This document shows, one piece after another, positions 31,549-42,482 of a DNA stretch of 62,500 bases (positions within the stretch are counted from its first letter, which is position 1; each line of letters begins with the position of its first letter). The translations under genes and the position numbers were made by a program. Below the pieces are notes generated by a model, which saw nothing but the letters and a program-made list of their open reading frames with translations, ran no database searches and was not told the DNA's origin. The stretch is from contig CAJNDS010002064.1 in the NCBI GenBank assembly GCA_905221605.1, positions 1 through 62,500 of the forward strand, given 5' to 3'. Source of the DNA: Symbiodinium natans. Its lineage: Eukaryota > Sar > Dinophyceae > Suessiales > Symbiodiniaceae.

Positions 31549-31644
31549 CAGTTCTGGGTTCAGGGTTTGGGGGCCTACGGGTTTAGGGTTTAGGGCTTAG
31601 GGTTTAGGGTTGTTCGGGTTTTTAGGGTTTAGGGTTTAGGGTTT

Positions 31645-31690
31645 CGGTCCAGCCGGAGTCCCAGTGAGTCAGTTCCTGGGAAGAGCGGGT
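31645..31690 (-). repeat. 46-bp copy of an exon start
   Basis: Exact match to 26819-26864. Here it is embedded directly between TTTAGGG-type units on both sides. Confidence 0.85.
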
Positions 31691-31955
31691 TTGTTTACGG
31701 TTTTGGGTTTAGGGTTTAGGGTTTAGGGTTTGAGGGTTTAGGGTTTCGGCTACCTAGCGGTCCATGGGTTCTGAGGATGGCTAGAAGTAGAGCAACTATG
31801 GCTATAAATGGCCCTGACCTATCACCCCACCTAGGGTTTGGGGCTACGAGGTGACATCTGTCCGGCAACTCCGAGCAGCACTGAACCCTGAACCCTAAAC
31901 CCTAAACCCTAAACCCTGAACGCTAAACCCTAAACAACCCTAAACCCCAACCCCC

Positions 31956-32261
31956 CTCACCCAAATCATCTGGAAGCCGCTGGAGAAAAAAACGCCCTCG
32001 AGCTCCGCACCCATCTTCCAGGCTCTGCAGGGCGGCTGCTGGCGCCTTCGAGAGACGGCACGCCCCGGTTCGTCGGGGGGCAGAGCTCAAACTACTTTTT
32101 GCTTGAAGAAGCCCCCCAAAAAAGAAAGCATTTCACTCCATGGCTCTTATAAGGAAGAATATTCTGTTGCTGTTGCTTTCTTCTTTCTGCTGTTTGTTTT
32201 TTTGGGGGGTTGTTCTGGAGCAAATACTAGTGAACAAAGAGTCTTTTTTGCGGGCGTTTAG
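31956..32261 (+). CDS. plus-strand open exon with a C-terminal membrane segment
   Basis: Open for about 100 codons without an ATG: LTQIIWKPLEKKTPSSSAPI, FQALQGGCWRLRETARPGSS, then EEYSVAVAFFFLLFVFLGGC and a stop at 32261. The first half is very coding-like. A splice donor before the hydrophobic part is possible, so the membrane segment is unsure. Confidence 0.42.
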   Translation, partial: LTQIIWKPLEKKTPSSSAPIFQALQGGCWRLRETARPGSSGGRAQTTFCLKKPPKKESISLHGSYKEEYSVAVAFFFLLFVFLGGCSGANTSEQRVFFAGV

Positions 32262-32461
32262 GTTTGTTTTTTGGTATTTAGGTTGCTTTAGTACGCTAGA
32301 GTGTTTAGGGTTCTTTGGGTTCTTAGGGTTTTTGGGGGGTTTAGGGTTGGTTTCTGTAGGGCTTCGAGCTAACAGGGTTAAGGCTCAGGGGTATCAAACT
32401 TCCAGGTCCGCGCACTTCCCTGCGCTCTTCGAGTGGGCGACCCTCTGAGGTTGGAACCATG

Positions 32462-32570
32462 GGCCCTTAGTTGTCCCTTGCCCTTGCTTAGAGGGATAAG
32501 GGCCCTTAGTTATGTAATAGTGTATTTCAGGGATATATAACAGGGGACCCAAATTAAGGGCCCAGACTTC
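32462..32570. repeat. inverted-repeat element
   Basis: GGGCCCTTAGTTGTCCC at left and AATTAAGGGCCC at right, with a third GGGCCCTTAGTTATG inside. A possible introner in a plus-strand gene (downstream piece SDPRLLLKPNHLKAAWNRA, about 32569-32625). Confidence 0.4.
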
Positions 32571-32814
32571 GGACCCTAGACTCTTGCTGAAACCAAATCA
32601 CTTGAAAGCTGCATGGAACAGGGCTTAGGGCTTCTAGGGCTTTAGGGCTTATAGGGCTTTAGGGCCTAGCTTTTGGGCTTAGGGTTTAGGGCTTAGGGTT
32701 TAGGGTTGGGGTTTAGGGCGCGGATGTGGCCATAGGGAAATTTTAGGGCTCAAGTGGCAAGGACCATGCCATCGGCTGCCTTCTCATCCATTTCATGTCT
32801 CTGCCTCAGAGAAG

Positions 32815-32965
32815 TTGGGGGGTTTCTTAAGATAGGGATGCCTTGTTTAGGGGTCCCTTTAAGGGGATGGGGGGTTTCTTGAAATAGGGGTACCTTTTCT
32901 AGGGGTGCCTTTAAGGGGATTCTAGCCTATTTGGGGTTTCAAAGGGGTACCCCTCTTTTGGGAAC
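32815..32965. repeat. family-2-like element with an internal duplication
   Basis: GGGGGGTTTCTTAAGATAGGG and GGGGGGTTTCTTGAAATAGGG are tandem copies of the family-2 end, closed by the inverted GGGGTACCCCTCTTTTGGGA. Confidence 0.5.
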
Positions 32966-33010
32966 TGCCCAGTTCTCACGCGAGACCCTCCCTCCACGCA
33001 GCACGCCCTC

Positions 33011-33470
33011 GTGGGGGCTGAACTACTCTCGACTGGGACTGGAACTTGCTTGACTCGCTGCTCAGAAGATTCGGCAGCGGTGCTGAGCCCCGAAGATGGC
33101 AAACATGCACAAAGTCACAAAGTACGCTTTCTCAGGGCCCCACAGTGGGGAAATCAGCGGATCGATCAGGTCCATGTCCTTTCGGCGGCAAAGCTCACGA
33201 CTCTCAGCTTTGAAGGGTTGTGGCGCGCGTGGCGCAGGACCTGCACGTACTTGGAGGTTTGGAGGTTCATGGGCACTCATAACCCCAATTATAACTGTAC
33301 TCAGTTATATTGGGGTTATAAGTACCCATGAACCTCCCAGTAGGCTCCAGGAAGTATACCGTCATCCTGAAGACAAGGCTTGCAATGCGGGGGTTCTGGG
33401 GTTTACGCCTACGCTGCAGTTTGGCACTCCCGAGAAACGCCGCACGTATGAAAGAGCACAAGCGGCATGA
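33011..33470 (+). CDS. putative plus-strand exons around a family-3 element
   Basis: Left part about 33011-33242 (AELLSTGTGTCLTRCSEDSA, RIDQVHVLSAAKLTTLSFEG). Right part about 33348-33470 (QEVYRHPEDKACNAGVLGFT, TLQFGTPEKRRTYERAQAA, stop). Between them is a family-3 element, 33243-33340. Minus-strand frames across the same region also join plausibly, so the strand is uncertain. Confidence 0.33.
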
Positions 33471-34367
33471 AAACCAGGCGGCCTCCGATGGCACCTGGCC
33501 CGGGAAGGCCTGCACCAGGCTCATGGTCACAGCAACTTAGGCAAGGAAAGAGTTTAGGGTTTTGGGCTTAAGGTTTAGGGTTCAGGGCTGCGGGGTTAGG
33601 GTTTAGGGCCCGGGGCGCAGTGATTGTGAAAGGCCGCCGACATGTTCACCTCCGTCGCGCAGTACCCTGAGCGCTACGACCTCAGCCATGAAAGTCACGA
33701 GAGCACGCCCTTACGGGAAACCCTAAACCCTCGAACCCTGAACCCTGCACCCAAAATAAACCCTTGAACCCTTGAACCCTTGAACCCTTGAAGCCTTGAA
33801 CCCTTGAACCCTTGAACCCTTGAACCCTTGAACCCCTGAACCCTTGAACCCTTGAACCCTAAAACCTGAAGCCCTGAAGCTCTGAACCCTCGCACCCTGC
33901 CGGCCTTGGCCGCAGTTTCTAAGAATCGGCCCAGGGCGTGGAAGGCCCAAGGGTAGGCCTGACTCAGCAGAAAGGTTCAAGGGTTTTGGGCTTATCGTTT
34001 AGGATTGTTGAGTACAAATAGCAAAACTTCACCTACACCCCCAGACAACCGCCTCGACCTCTGGATGAACATCTCGACACCCTGTACGGCCGAAACGAGC
34101 AAACCGTCCCAACCCTGAGCCCTAAGCCCTGAACTCCTAAGCGAGCTAACACCTGCACCTAAGCCCCGATAACCCTTCAAGAACAATTAAAGGAGTCTGA
34201 AAACCTAAACTCATGCACGTTCAAAAAACGATCAATAAAGCCCACAAAACCCTAATCCCCACATATACTACACAAGCCCTGAACCCTGGCCCTGAACCCT
34301 CATGCCCCAAACTCTTAAAACGCTAGAACTCGACCCCCTAAACCCCCCTACACCCCCTAGATCCCCC

Positions 34368-34480
34368 TAAACCCTAAACCCTAAACCCTAAACCCTAAAC
34401 CCTAAACCCTAAACCCCAAACCCGAAACCCTAAACCCTAAACCCTAAACCCTAAACCCTAAACCCTAAACCCCAAACCCT
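34368..34480 (-). repeat. CCCTAAA array
   Basis: About 15 heptamers. It is followed by a strong acceptor-like tract CTTCTTTTCTTCCACAG (34480-34496) and a plus-strand frame RRLPPVLQSEAAESTRPNEA, a likely exon at 34497-34582. Confidence 0.8.
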
Positions 34481-34740
34481 TCTTTTCTTCCACAGCGGCG
34501 GCTCCCCCCAGTCCTGCAATCGGAAGCCGCCGAGTCGACTCGACCAAATGAGGCCCGGGGCTTCCGAGTCTCCCACCACGGGGTTTAGGGTTTAGGGTTT
34601 AGGGTTTAGGGTTTAGGGGGTAGGGTTTAGGGGGTAGGGGTTAGGGTTTAGGGTTTGGGGGTTTAGAGGGGTTTGGGTTTTGCTCTTGGGAGTCAAGGTG
34701 CTTTGGTTGAGGGGTCCAGGGTTTTCGACCTTGGGATTCA

Positions 34741-34911
34741 GCAGTGCAGGGCCGAGAGGTAGCTTACCTTAAATCCCGAAAGCCTCGAGGTTTGGGTGGT
34801 TCGGCATTCTTCTACACAAAACTCGGAGTTGCAGCGGAGGCCGAACACAACGGTGCTTGCAAAATGGGTCATATGGCCGTTTGGACTGCTGGGGCTTGGT
34901 TCAGGGCTTAG
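34741..34911 (+). CDS. plus-strand terminal exon, unrecognised
   Basis: Reads AVQGREVAYLKSRKPRGLGG, SAFFYTKLGVAAEAEHNGAC, KMGHMAVWTAGAWFRA, then TAG at 34909-34911. One of the most convincing coding stretches in the window; no domain assigned. Probably the 3' end of the plus-strand gene whose earlier exon is at 34497-34582. Confidence 0.5.
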   Translation, partial: AVQGREVAYLKSRKPRGLGGSAFFYTKLGVAAEAEHNGACKMGHMAVWTAGAWFRA

Positions 34912-35029
34912 GGCTTAGGGTTTTGTTCGTACCCCAGACGGCATGGGAGGGTTCGTACGTTCCGCCGCAGTCCTTCCCTCCGAGCTGTAACCCCACTCTA
35001 AGTCGAGCCACGAGAACAGGCGAGGAAGT

Positions 35030-35959
35030 TCACTGTTCACTGCATGCTGCTGTACGTTCCTCATTGCACGCCATGTCGAGAACGCCCGCCCAGCGCGGCC
35101 ATTGGCGAATGTCGTGCTGCCACCAGCCGCAGCGAGGGCACTGGTTGGAGATCTGGGTGCTGCCCTGCCACTCCCCATGATGGGCATCCAGATCTTGACA
35201 GGCCATGTGGTCGATGGGCCCGTAGCCGCAGCCCGCACACTGCACGGCATTGGGCATTGAGCGGAGCAGGGACTCACGTAGCACTTCAGGATCTTCCTCG
35301 CGGTCGTGTTGGAGCTGCCACTGGCGGTGGTTCTCATCTGCCTCAGCAGTTGCTTGCAGCTGTGACCAGAGCTCCGTGGGCACGCGTGGCCTTAGGGCCT
35401 CCAGTTGCAGGAACCCTTGGCAATCGCTGCTCCGACCACTGGGACAGCGAACGCAATGCCCGAACGCCCGCCTTTCCATCAAGCGCCTGCCACTCTCTTC
35501 GTCACTTTGAAGCTCACTGCGCACATAGAGCGGCAGGCAACCCGAGCACAAGAAGTGTGCAGCAGAGGGCTCGTCGCAGCAACACCAGATGCCACAGATC
35601 TTCTGCTCCAGACAGATTATGCACGTCTCTGGTGCTTGAGACGGGGTTTCGGGTGCTTGTGGAATTTGGGACCCAGAAGCCGTGAGCGAACCGGCATCCT
35701 CCATCGATTGACGGATGGCCCGGGACAGTTCTTCCTGGAAGAGGCGGTCCTCTTCGGCACTGCGGAGAGATGCTTCCAACGCTTCCCTCAAGTCTGCATC
35801 AGAGGGGTCGAGAGCACCTTCCTGCAAGGGCCCCTGCTGGCCAATCCTACCGCCTCTCGGCAAGGGCTGGGCGGGCAGCATCTGCACCCGCGGCGCCTGA
35901 GGGCACCACCAGCCATTCCCCAGCCACTCTGGGCGGCAGTGCTGGCATCGGCAAGCCAT
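35030..35959 (-). CDS. UIM- and RING-like zinc-binding protein, probable ubiquitin pathway
   Basis: A single 309-codon open frame from ATG at 35959 to TGA. Two ubiquitin-interacting-motif-like helices lie at residues about 56-88 (LREALEASLRSAEE, FQEELSRAIRQSMED). A RING-like cluster starts at about 113 (CIICLEQKICGIWCCC ... CSGC). A C-terminal Cys/His cluster resembles the later fingers of RBR/IBR proteins (CAGCGYGPIDHMAC ... CPRCGWW). This fits an E3-ligase-like or ubiquitin-binding protein. The N-terminus also has CRCQHC and WWCP. It has no introns, unlike its neighbours. The exact ligase class is inference. Confidence 0.72.
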   Translation of the reverse strand: MACRCQHCRPEWLGNGWWCPQAPRVQMLPAQPLPRGGRIGQQGPLQEGALDPSDADLREALEASLRSAEEDRLFQEELSRAIRQSMEDAGSLTASGSQIPQAPETPSQAPETCIICLEQKICGIWCCCDEPSAAHFLCSGCLPLYVRSELQSDEESGRRLMERRAFGHCVRCPSGRSSDCQGFLQLEALRPRVPTELWSQLQATAEADENHRQWQLQHDREEDPEVLRESLLRSMPNAVQCAGCGYGPIDHMACQDLDAHHGEWQGSTQISNQCPRCGWWQHDIRQWPRWAGVLDMACNEERTAACSEQ

Positions 35960-36189
35960 GGGTCAGCTTGTAGGGGAGCCCTTGAACCAGCGCTGGACAA
36001 GACAAGGGATTTAGGCTTTGGTCATTGCTACGCCTTCTTTCTCTACGAACCAACATAAACCCTAAACCCTTTTGCCTAGTAAGTAGGGTTCGTAAAGGTA
36101 GGCTATGGGGGATTATCATAGGGACTCTCGAAAATATCAAGTAGACTTTCTACGTGCAAAGAGCTTCTCTAAGTTCCAGCCAACAATGG

Positions 36190-36273
36190 CTCGGATGGCC
36201 CCTAAAACCCTCTGAAAATATTCCTGAAGAATATGATCCTCTAGGGAGAATATAACATGTCCCAAGGGCCTAC
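36190..36273 (-). repeat. introner, family 1 (84 nt)
   Basis: Minus strand CTAG|GTAGGCCCTTGG ... GGGGCCATCCGAG|. It lies about 250 bp upstream of the UIM/RING gene start. Flanking exons are not clear. Confidence 0.6.
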
Positions 36274-36281
36274 CTAGAGTA

Positions 36282-36425
36282 AGTGCTAGGGTTTAGGGTT
36301 CAGGGTTCAGGGTTCAGGGTTCAGGGTTCAGGGTTCAGGGTTTAGGGTTTGGGGTTTGGGGTTTAGGGTTTAGGGTTTAGGGTTTCGGGTTTCGGGTTTA
36401 GGGTTTAGGGTTTAGGGTTTAGAGC
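36282..36425 (+). repeat. mixed TTTAGGG/TTCAGGG array
   Basis: About 20 units: six TTCAGGG in a block, then TTTAGGG, TTTGGGG and TTTCGGG variants. Confidence 0.85.
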
Positions 36426-36429
36426 ACAG

Positions 36430-38187
36430 GGTGCATGAGTGGAGTTGGCCTCCACGTTGCCTGCCGGAACCACGACCTGGCCAGGGCCAGTGAGGCTGAC
36501 GACTGGGTTGCGTTGTAGGGTTTAGGGTTTAGGGTTTAGGGTTTAGGGTTTAGGGTTTAGGGTTTAGGGTTTAGGGCTTAGGGTTTGGGGTGTAGGGTTT
36601 AGGGTTTAGGGCCTCGGGCACTTGAGGTAATATTGTGGTTCTCTGCTAAGGAACCTAAATGAGGAGGCCTTCCAACCACGCGGTTCCCCTGCAATTCCCC
36701 AAACAGAAAAAAGGAGGCCTAACGAAAAGGACACCGACACAAAAATGGACCTAACTCTCGGGGTTTCTTCCAAGTAGGGGTACCGGTGTGGTGTTTTTTT
36801 GTGGGCATGGAGGGGATGCTACAAGAAGGCTGGTAGTCCTACATTGCGTTAACATAAGATGGATTCAAAGTAGTACCTAGGTACGATGGCATCCTTGCGA
36901 CTCCATGACTTTTACGTTCCGTAACATCAAGCCGCATAAGGACTGTGTATTCAAAATAGAAATTATCATAGTAGTAATAGTAGCAATACTTAAGATTCTT
37001 ATACTAACAATAATCAGAATAATCAGAACCATAATAATCATCATTCTGCATGAGGTTCCCTGTTGAGCCTTTTCGTAGGGAGCCAGGAGCCCGATGAAGG
37101 GGCACATCATCTAGACCACTGTAGACGAACTAGGGTTAGGGTTTAGGGTTTAGGGTTTAGGCTTTTAGGGTTTAGGGTTCCGGGTTTAGGTTTTAGGGTT
37201 CAGGGTCTGGAAGAGTAGCCTGGTAGATACTGCGTGTGGACGCCATACTTGACTTTCGAGAGGTTGCTTCTGCAAGCAGCTTGACGTTGGGGAGCTGAAT
37301 CATAGCCGGAACAGGCAAACCAGGGCTAACCGGGAACCCTGATCAACTCGAAACTCTAAACCCTCTATACCCGAAACCCTAAACTCTCTACACCCTAAAC
37401 CCTAAACCCTAAACCCTAAACCCTAAACCCTCTACACCCTCAACCCCTTAAAAACGCCTGCGATCCGTCGGTCCACGGATTCATCCGAGAGTAGACCTTT
37501 GCTGTCGAGGCGGCCTAGGGTTGAGGGTTTAGGGTTTAGGATTGAGGGCTTAGGGGGTCGAGGGTTTAGTTTGAAACCCAACGACCCTCTTCCGGAAGCC
37601 AAGTCGCGACCCCTTAGCTACCTGCTTTGAACCCTACACCCCAAAACCCTTCAACCATAGACCCTAAACCCTTTAAACCCCTCAACCCTCCAGCCTTCAC
37701 CCTAAACCCTAAACCCCAAAATCCTAAACCCTAAACCCCGAAATCCTAAACCCTAAAACCTAACCCCTAAACCCTAAATCCCTGAACCCTCAACCCTAAA
37801 CCCTAAACCCCAAAACCCCTGCCGGGATTCCCGCCATGCTTTTGGAGCACGCTTCCATCTGGCCAGCGAGTTGTGAGGCTGAGGGCTTCTGGCTTAGGGC
37901 GTAGGGCTTAGGGCTTAGGGCTCAGGGTTTACGGTTTTAGGGTTTAGGGTTGGGGGTTGGGGGTTTAGGGTTTAGGGTTTAGGGTTTAGGGTTTAGGGCT
38001 TAGGGTTTAGGTTTAGAGAATCCCCCCCCCCCCCCCCCCCCTAAAACTGCACTTCCCTCGCCCCCTAAATCGGCTGTCCCCCATCTACTCGCGGATACGA
38101 AGCTCCAGCCTTTCTAAAGCATATGTGACCCAGTTGCGCAGCGCAATCCTGGCTCCCTTTCCCCAATCTGGGAAGATACCGAATCCT
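36430..38187 (-). CDS. minus-strand exon series of one or more unrecognised genes
   Basis: Minus order: 38187-38083 (VIGFGIFPDWGKGARIALRN, WVTYALERLELRIRE, stop), about 37880-37808 (QKPSASQLAGQMEACSKSMA), about 37513-37445 (GRLDSKGLLSDESVDRRIAG), about 37320-37203 (PAMIQLPNVKLLAEATSRKS, SMASTRSIYQATLPD) and about 36513-36427 (NPVVSLTGPGQVVVPAGNVE). The first ends a gene; the rest are probably a second gene. CCCTAAA or TTTAGGG patches lie between all of them. Confidence 0.42.
36620..37135. other. low-complexity spacer or intron
   Basis: AT-rich at 36945-37045 with AATAAT-type repeats; a possible GGAGGCCTTCC/GGAGGCCTAAC repeat pair at 36660-36715. No gene seen. Confidence 0.4.
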
Positions 38188-38654
38188 ATAACCTGACTAT
38201 CATATGACTGCTCTAGGGTCTTTAGCTGCCGGGTCTGGAACAAGGGACCCCCCCTCCCCCTCCCCCACCCTCAGCCACGAACAAATCAAGAGCAACTCAC
38301 CACATGAGCGGGTCCTACAGACTCCCTGCACCAAACAGGCAGGCTCAGTGTTTAAACGCTTTAAAAAGTCCTACAGCCCCAAAGCCCTAAACCCCAAAGC
38401 CCCCTAAACCCTAAACCCTAAACCCTAAACCCTAAACCCCAAACCCTAAACCCTAAACCCTAAACCCTAAACCCCGGCCTGGATGGGGAGCTCTTGGGCC
38501 CCCAAAGATTCCCGGGGCGGTTTCCCCCTCTGGCAGATGGGGTTTGATCCTTAAGGCCTGTCAGGGTGCGAGGAGCGGCGGCACGTGCCCTCTTGCCATG
38601 GTGTTGCCAGAACTCTCGAATTCATGGCCCTTTTTCGGGCGGGGTACCCTGCAT

Positions 38655-39075
38655 GCATGCATATACATACATACATATATATGCACATACACATACACAT
38701 ACACATACACATGCACATACACATACACATACACATACATACACATACACATACACGTACACGTACACGTACACATACACATACACATACACATAGACAG
38801 ACACATACACAGACACATACACATACATACACATACATACACATACATACACATACATACACATACATACACATACATACACATACATACACATACATAC
38901 ACATACATACACATACATACACATACATACACATACATACACATACATACACATACATACACATACATACACGTACATACACATAAATACACATACATAC
39001 ATTCATACATACCTACATACATACATACATACGTACGTACATACATACATGCATACATACATACATACATACACC
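38655..39075. repeat. ACATAC-type microsatellite (about 420 bp)
   Basis: (ACATAC)n then (ACATACATAC)n and (CATA)n. All long Thr/His/Tyr or Cys/Met/Tyr frames here are repeat translations. Confidence 0.97.
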
Positions 39076-39095
39076 TATTTAGGAGCCCATAGACT

Positions 39096-39278
39096 ATGCA
39101 AAGCTACAAACACGAGTCCCTGCCACGTGCACGGCATCCTGACCGTGCATCGGAGCTTTTGAAGACTTGGAGTGACTGCTTCTGGCAGCTCGGCTACCAC
39201 TGGGCTACCAAGGGATCCCCGCTGTTGAAAGAGCACGTTCCCAAGAAGTCAGGGAACCTGCCCATAAGTGCCACATAG
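39096..39278 (+). CDS. 60-aa open frame or overlapping minus exon
   Basis: The plus frame MQSYKHESLPRARHPDRASE, LLKTWSDCFWQLGYHWATKG ends at 39278. The minus strand is also open (TYVALMGRFPDFLGTCSFNS) and runs into GTAGCCCAGTGG, the family-6 donor sequence, at about 39213. The strand is not decided. Confidence 0.28.
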   Translation: MQSYKHESLPRARHPDRASELLKTWSDCFWQLGYHWATKGSPLLKEHVPKKSGNLPISAT

Positions 39279-39399
39279 GTTTGAACTGAACCTTGGCCCC
39301 TAAGCCAAGTTGCCCTTGGGGCCGTGGAAGAGCAAGCAAAAGCCACTTTTGTTGCCCTGCGCAAGCTGGGTCGAAGAGACCCGACGGTGCCGATCACAA

Positions 39400-40330
39400 G
39401 GGTTTCCGACCTTTGATCCTACGAACCCGGCAAAACCAGACTAAACCTCTAAGCCCTAAGCCCGTAAATCTCTACAAGCCCAAGATTAAGCCTGCAAACC
39501 CTGAACCCCGCAAGCTTTAAGGCCATACATCCCTATAAACCTTGCCACCGTCCTAGATACACTGATACTGTAAACCCCAAAATCCTACAGCCATAAACAG
39601 GGCTCTTGTTCGCCCAGACGCTGGCTTCGAGATCATTGGAAGGCATAGCCAAGCCTGGCTAAGGCGTCAAGCTTTCGCCTTTAGCCTTTTTGGGGCTTGC
39701 TTGGAAGCCCTTAAGTTTGACTGAGTAAGGCAGGGTTAGTACCGGTGGGTTTTCTGGGATTCTAAAAAGGGGTTTCTGGGGTGACACTAAGTAGACTTAC
39801 TCAGTCCAAACAGGGCTTCCAAGTGGGGCCTTGGGGTTCATATTAGGGTTCCTATTATAATTTAAGGTATATTCCTTAATTAAGGGGTTTTGGAGTCTCT
39901 GGGTATCGATCGACCCCCACTCGAAGGTTAAGGGGACTGACTGTAGGGGGCCTGAATAGTTATAATAGGGTCCTAGGGGGTTATTGTAGTACAGCTACAA
40001 AGGGACCATAAGGGAATACGGTTAGAAACTATTCCGACCCCTATATTACATCGGGTTGAGGGTTTGCAGTCTAGGCTTGATGAAGTGCAGCTACATTTGC
40101 AGTGATGGGTGATGGTTGAGGCTATAAATCCTACTTATCATCCCCACTGACTGGCCACGTTACAGTAGGGGATTCCTTAGGCTGCTCCGTTATGGCGACC
40201 TAGTTGCTGTTGAGCCGTTTACGCTGTACACACATACATACATACATACATGCATGCATGCATGCATGCATGCATGCATACATACATACATACATACATA
40301 TATTGATACATAGATCATAACGGGGTGATA
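39400..40330. other. repeat-rich spacer
   Basis: Holds an inverted-repeat element at 39691-39832 (CTTGGAAGCCC ... GGGCTTCCAAG, with TTTGACTGAGTAAG inverted inside), a family-4 element at 39943-40055 and a CATG/CATA microsatellite at 40225-40300. A minus frame SVPLTFEWGSIDTQRLQNPL (39870-39942) follows the family-4 acceptor CTACAG and may be an exon. Confidence 0.5.
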
Positions 40331-40361
40331 CGGGTCTCAGAAACCATTTAGGCTCTTGCAG

Positions 40362-40447
40362 TACGAAGAGAAGCAAAGTTGGAAAGTTGGTGGCCCTGCC
40401 TCACAGCCGCCAGGACCGACCTGGGCGAGAATCATGTACAGCTTCAG
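40362..40447 (+). CDS. plus-strand internal exon with both splice sites
   Basis: Acceptor CTCTTGCAG, donor CAG|GTTAAA. Reads YEEKQSWKVGGPASQPPGPT then WARIMYSF. Unrecognised. Confidence 0.42.
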
Positions 40448-40454
40448 GTTAAAA

Positions 40455-40530
40455 CTGTTTAGGGCTTAGGGTTTAGGGTTTAGGGTTTAGGGTTTAGGGT
40501 TTAGGGTTTAGGGTTTAGGGTTTAGGTTTG
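40455..40530 (+). repeat. TTTAGGG array
   Basis: About 11 heptamers immediately after the donor of the exon at 40362-40447. Confidence 0.88.
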
Positions 40531-40999
40531 GGGAAGATACACCCAATAATTCGCACCGGATAAATCCCCAGGAAGGAAAACTCCCTTCTTTAAGGAGTAT
40601 ATAGGTTGCTTGGAAACCTTCCACGAAAGGGCTACGCCTGAATCTTTGCAGGGATCAAAATTTTGGAGTTCACGTGTCTGCCTAACGGCACTGACCCCTA
40701 GACAAGCATTGGGCTCTAGCCGCGAAAGCCCCCAAAACCCCTTATGTGCACATCCCCATGCAGGGCCGTTCAAACCATTCAAACACTGCAGAAAAGTAGC
40801 ATTGATGATAAACGACAGGCAGACAAAAATCAAGCAAAAAAGGAACGACAAGCAAAAACACAAAGCAACTAAAAACACCGCCAGCTGGGATCTCGGCGCC
40901 GCTCCGTCAGCGGCCCAACCTTCCCTTGACCTCTTCTGGCTTGGGGTTTCGGGGTGACCTTGGGGTTCAGGGGGGGCGGATTTTGGGGTTGGGCGCTTG

Positions 41000-41990
41000 G
41001 AGGGACTGCACGGCTACATGAGGGGGGCCGAACAAGGGGAGGGGGGGGGGGTGTTCGGGGTAGTTCCTGGCATGGGCAGCTGTGGCACATTCACAACCCT
41101 CAACCCTAAACAATGCCCGAGCCGTCCCTAACCTCTTTCTAGGATTGCCCCTAAAACTTTCTGAACAACATTCCGGCAAATACAAGACGTCCCCAAGGCC
41201 TACCTAGCTGCTGCTGAGGGAACTGATAACCCCTAAACCCTAAACCCTAAGCCCTCAACCCTCAACCCTCAACCCTAAACCCTAAACCCTAAACCCTCAA
41301 CCCTAAACCCTAAACCCTAAACCCTAAACCCTAACCCTAAACCCGAAATCCTACCAGGTTGCAACCCGAAGCTGCAGGCCAGGCACTCAGGATTTCGGGC
41401 TCGGGACACTCGACAGGAGCAGTGCCAACTCAGGGTCCCTTTCGAGTCTAAACCCTAAACCCTAAACTCGAAACCCGAAACCCCTAAACCCTACACACCC
41501 CAAAACCCTAAACCCTGAACCCTGAACCCTGAACCCTAACCCTTAAACCCTAAACCCTGAAGTCACAGTGGATCAGGAGCCCTGTGTTGGCGTGGGTTTG
41601 GGAACCTAGTCGTACCCAGGTGGACTTCTTAAAATCAGAAAACCCAACGAGCTTAAAGTTCGGGTTCAGGGTTTAGGGTTTAGGATGTAGGATTTAGCGT
41701 TTAAGATTTCGAGTTTAGGGCTTTATGATTTAATAGGTTTAGGGTTTAGGGTTTGGGGTTTAGGGTTTAGGGTTTAGGGATTAGGGTTTGGGGTTTAGGG
41801 TTTAGGGTTTAGGGTTTAGGGTTTAGGGCTTAGGGCTTAGGGTTTAGGGCTTAGGGTTTAGGGTTTAGGGTTTAGGGTTTAGGGAACCCGGAGATTCTTT
41901 TCGCCGGCGGCCAGGTTCAGGCCGGGGGCGGGGTCTTGCGGTCTTGCTCGCCCGACTTGGAGGAGCGAGGGGACTTAGTATGTAGAGGAA
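41000..41990 (-). CDS. minus-strand exon candidates around a family-1 introner
   Basis: About 41138-41010 reads RLGTARALFRVEGCECATAA then HARNYPEH. About 41450-41390 reads LERDPELALLLSSVPSPKS. About 41632-41560 reads KSTWVRLGSQTHANTGLLIH. About 41985-41925 reads KSPRSSKSGEQDRKTPPPA and stop. Several stops show more than one gene or alternative joins. Confidence 0.33.
41139..41203 (-). repeat. introner, family 1 (65 nt, shortest copy)
   Basis: CTAG|GTAGGCCTTGGGGACGTC ... GGGCAATCCTAG|AAAGAGG; the inner part is deleted relative to other copies. Confidence 0.6.
41660..41885 (+). repeat. degenerate then regular TTTAGGG array
   Basis: Degenerate units to 41730, then about 20 regular units with CTTAGGG variants. 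Confidence 0.85.
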
Positions 41991-42213
41991 CTCAGTAGGA
42001 CTTCTACCCTGGACAAACGGACCCTCCCTACCTAATAACCCTAAACCCTAAACCCTAAACCCTAAACCCTAAACCCTCTACTCAATAAGGTACCCCAAGT
42101 ACCCCGATCCTCCAAGGAGCCGCTGTCGGCACTCTTTGTGGGAGCTTGTCTCCCAGGGTGCGCTATGCACAAATTGAAGGTTCATGGGTAGCTATGGTTC
42201 ATTATAGGGGCCT

Positions 42214-42312
42214 CAAGGGTTTAGGGTTTAGGGTTTAGGGCTTAGGGCTTAGGGCTTAGGGCTTAGGGCTTAGGGCTTAGGGCTTAGGGCTTAGGGCTTA
42301 GGGCTTAGGGTT
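42214..42312 (+). repeat. CTTAGGG variant array
   Basis: Two or three TTTAGGG then about 11 CTTAGGG units. It is followed directly by half of a family-4 element (42313-42358). Confidence 0.9.
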
Positions 42313-42482
42313 CTTAAAAATTGTAGTTATAAAGGGACCAGAAGGGAATACTACTAGGTGCACGGCCCGTTAAACGCCGTGTAGGATTCGAAGAATTGGC
42401 ATCTCGTAAATTAGTGATTTTACAGTGCGTTTGTGCTGTTTCCAAGAACATCGCTCTGAAACTACTTCGTCGAGGCCTATTT

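Noticed and set aside
38544-39092. Long open frames of 126-182 codons
   Set aside because: They are translations of the ACATAC microsatellite.
40610-40957. 115-codon plus-strand frame
   Set aside because: Composition partly protein-like, but the opposite strand is open too and no splice sites or domain support it.
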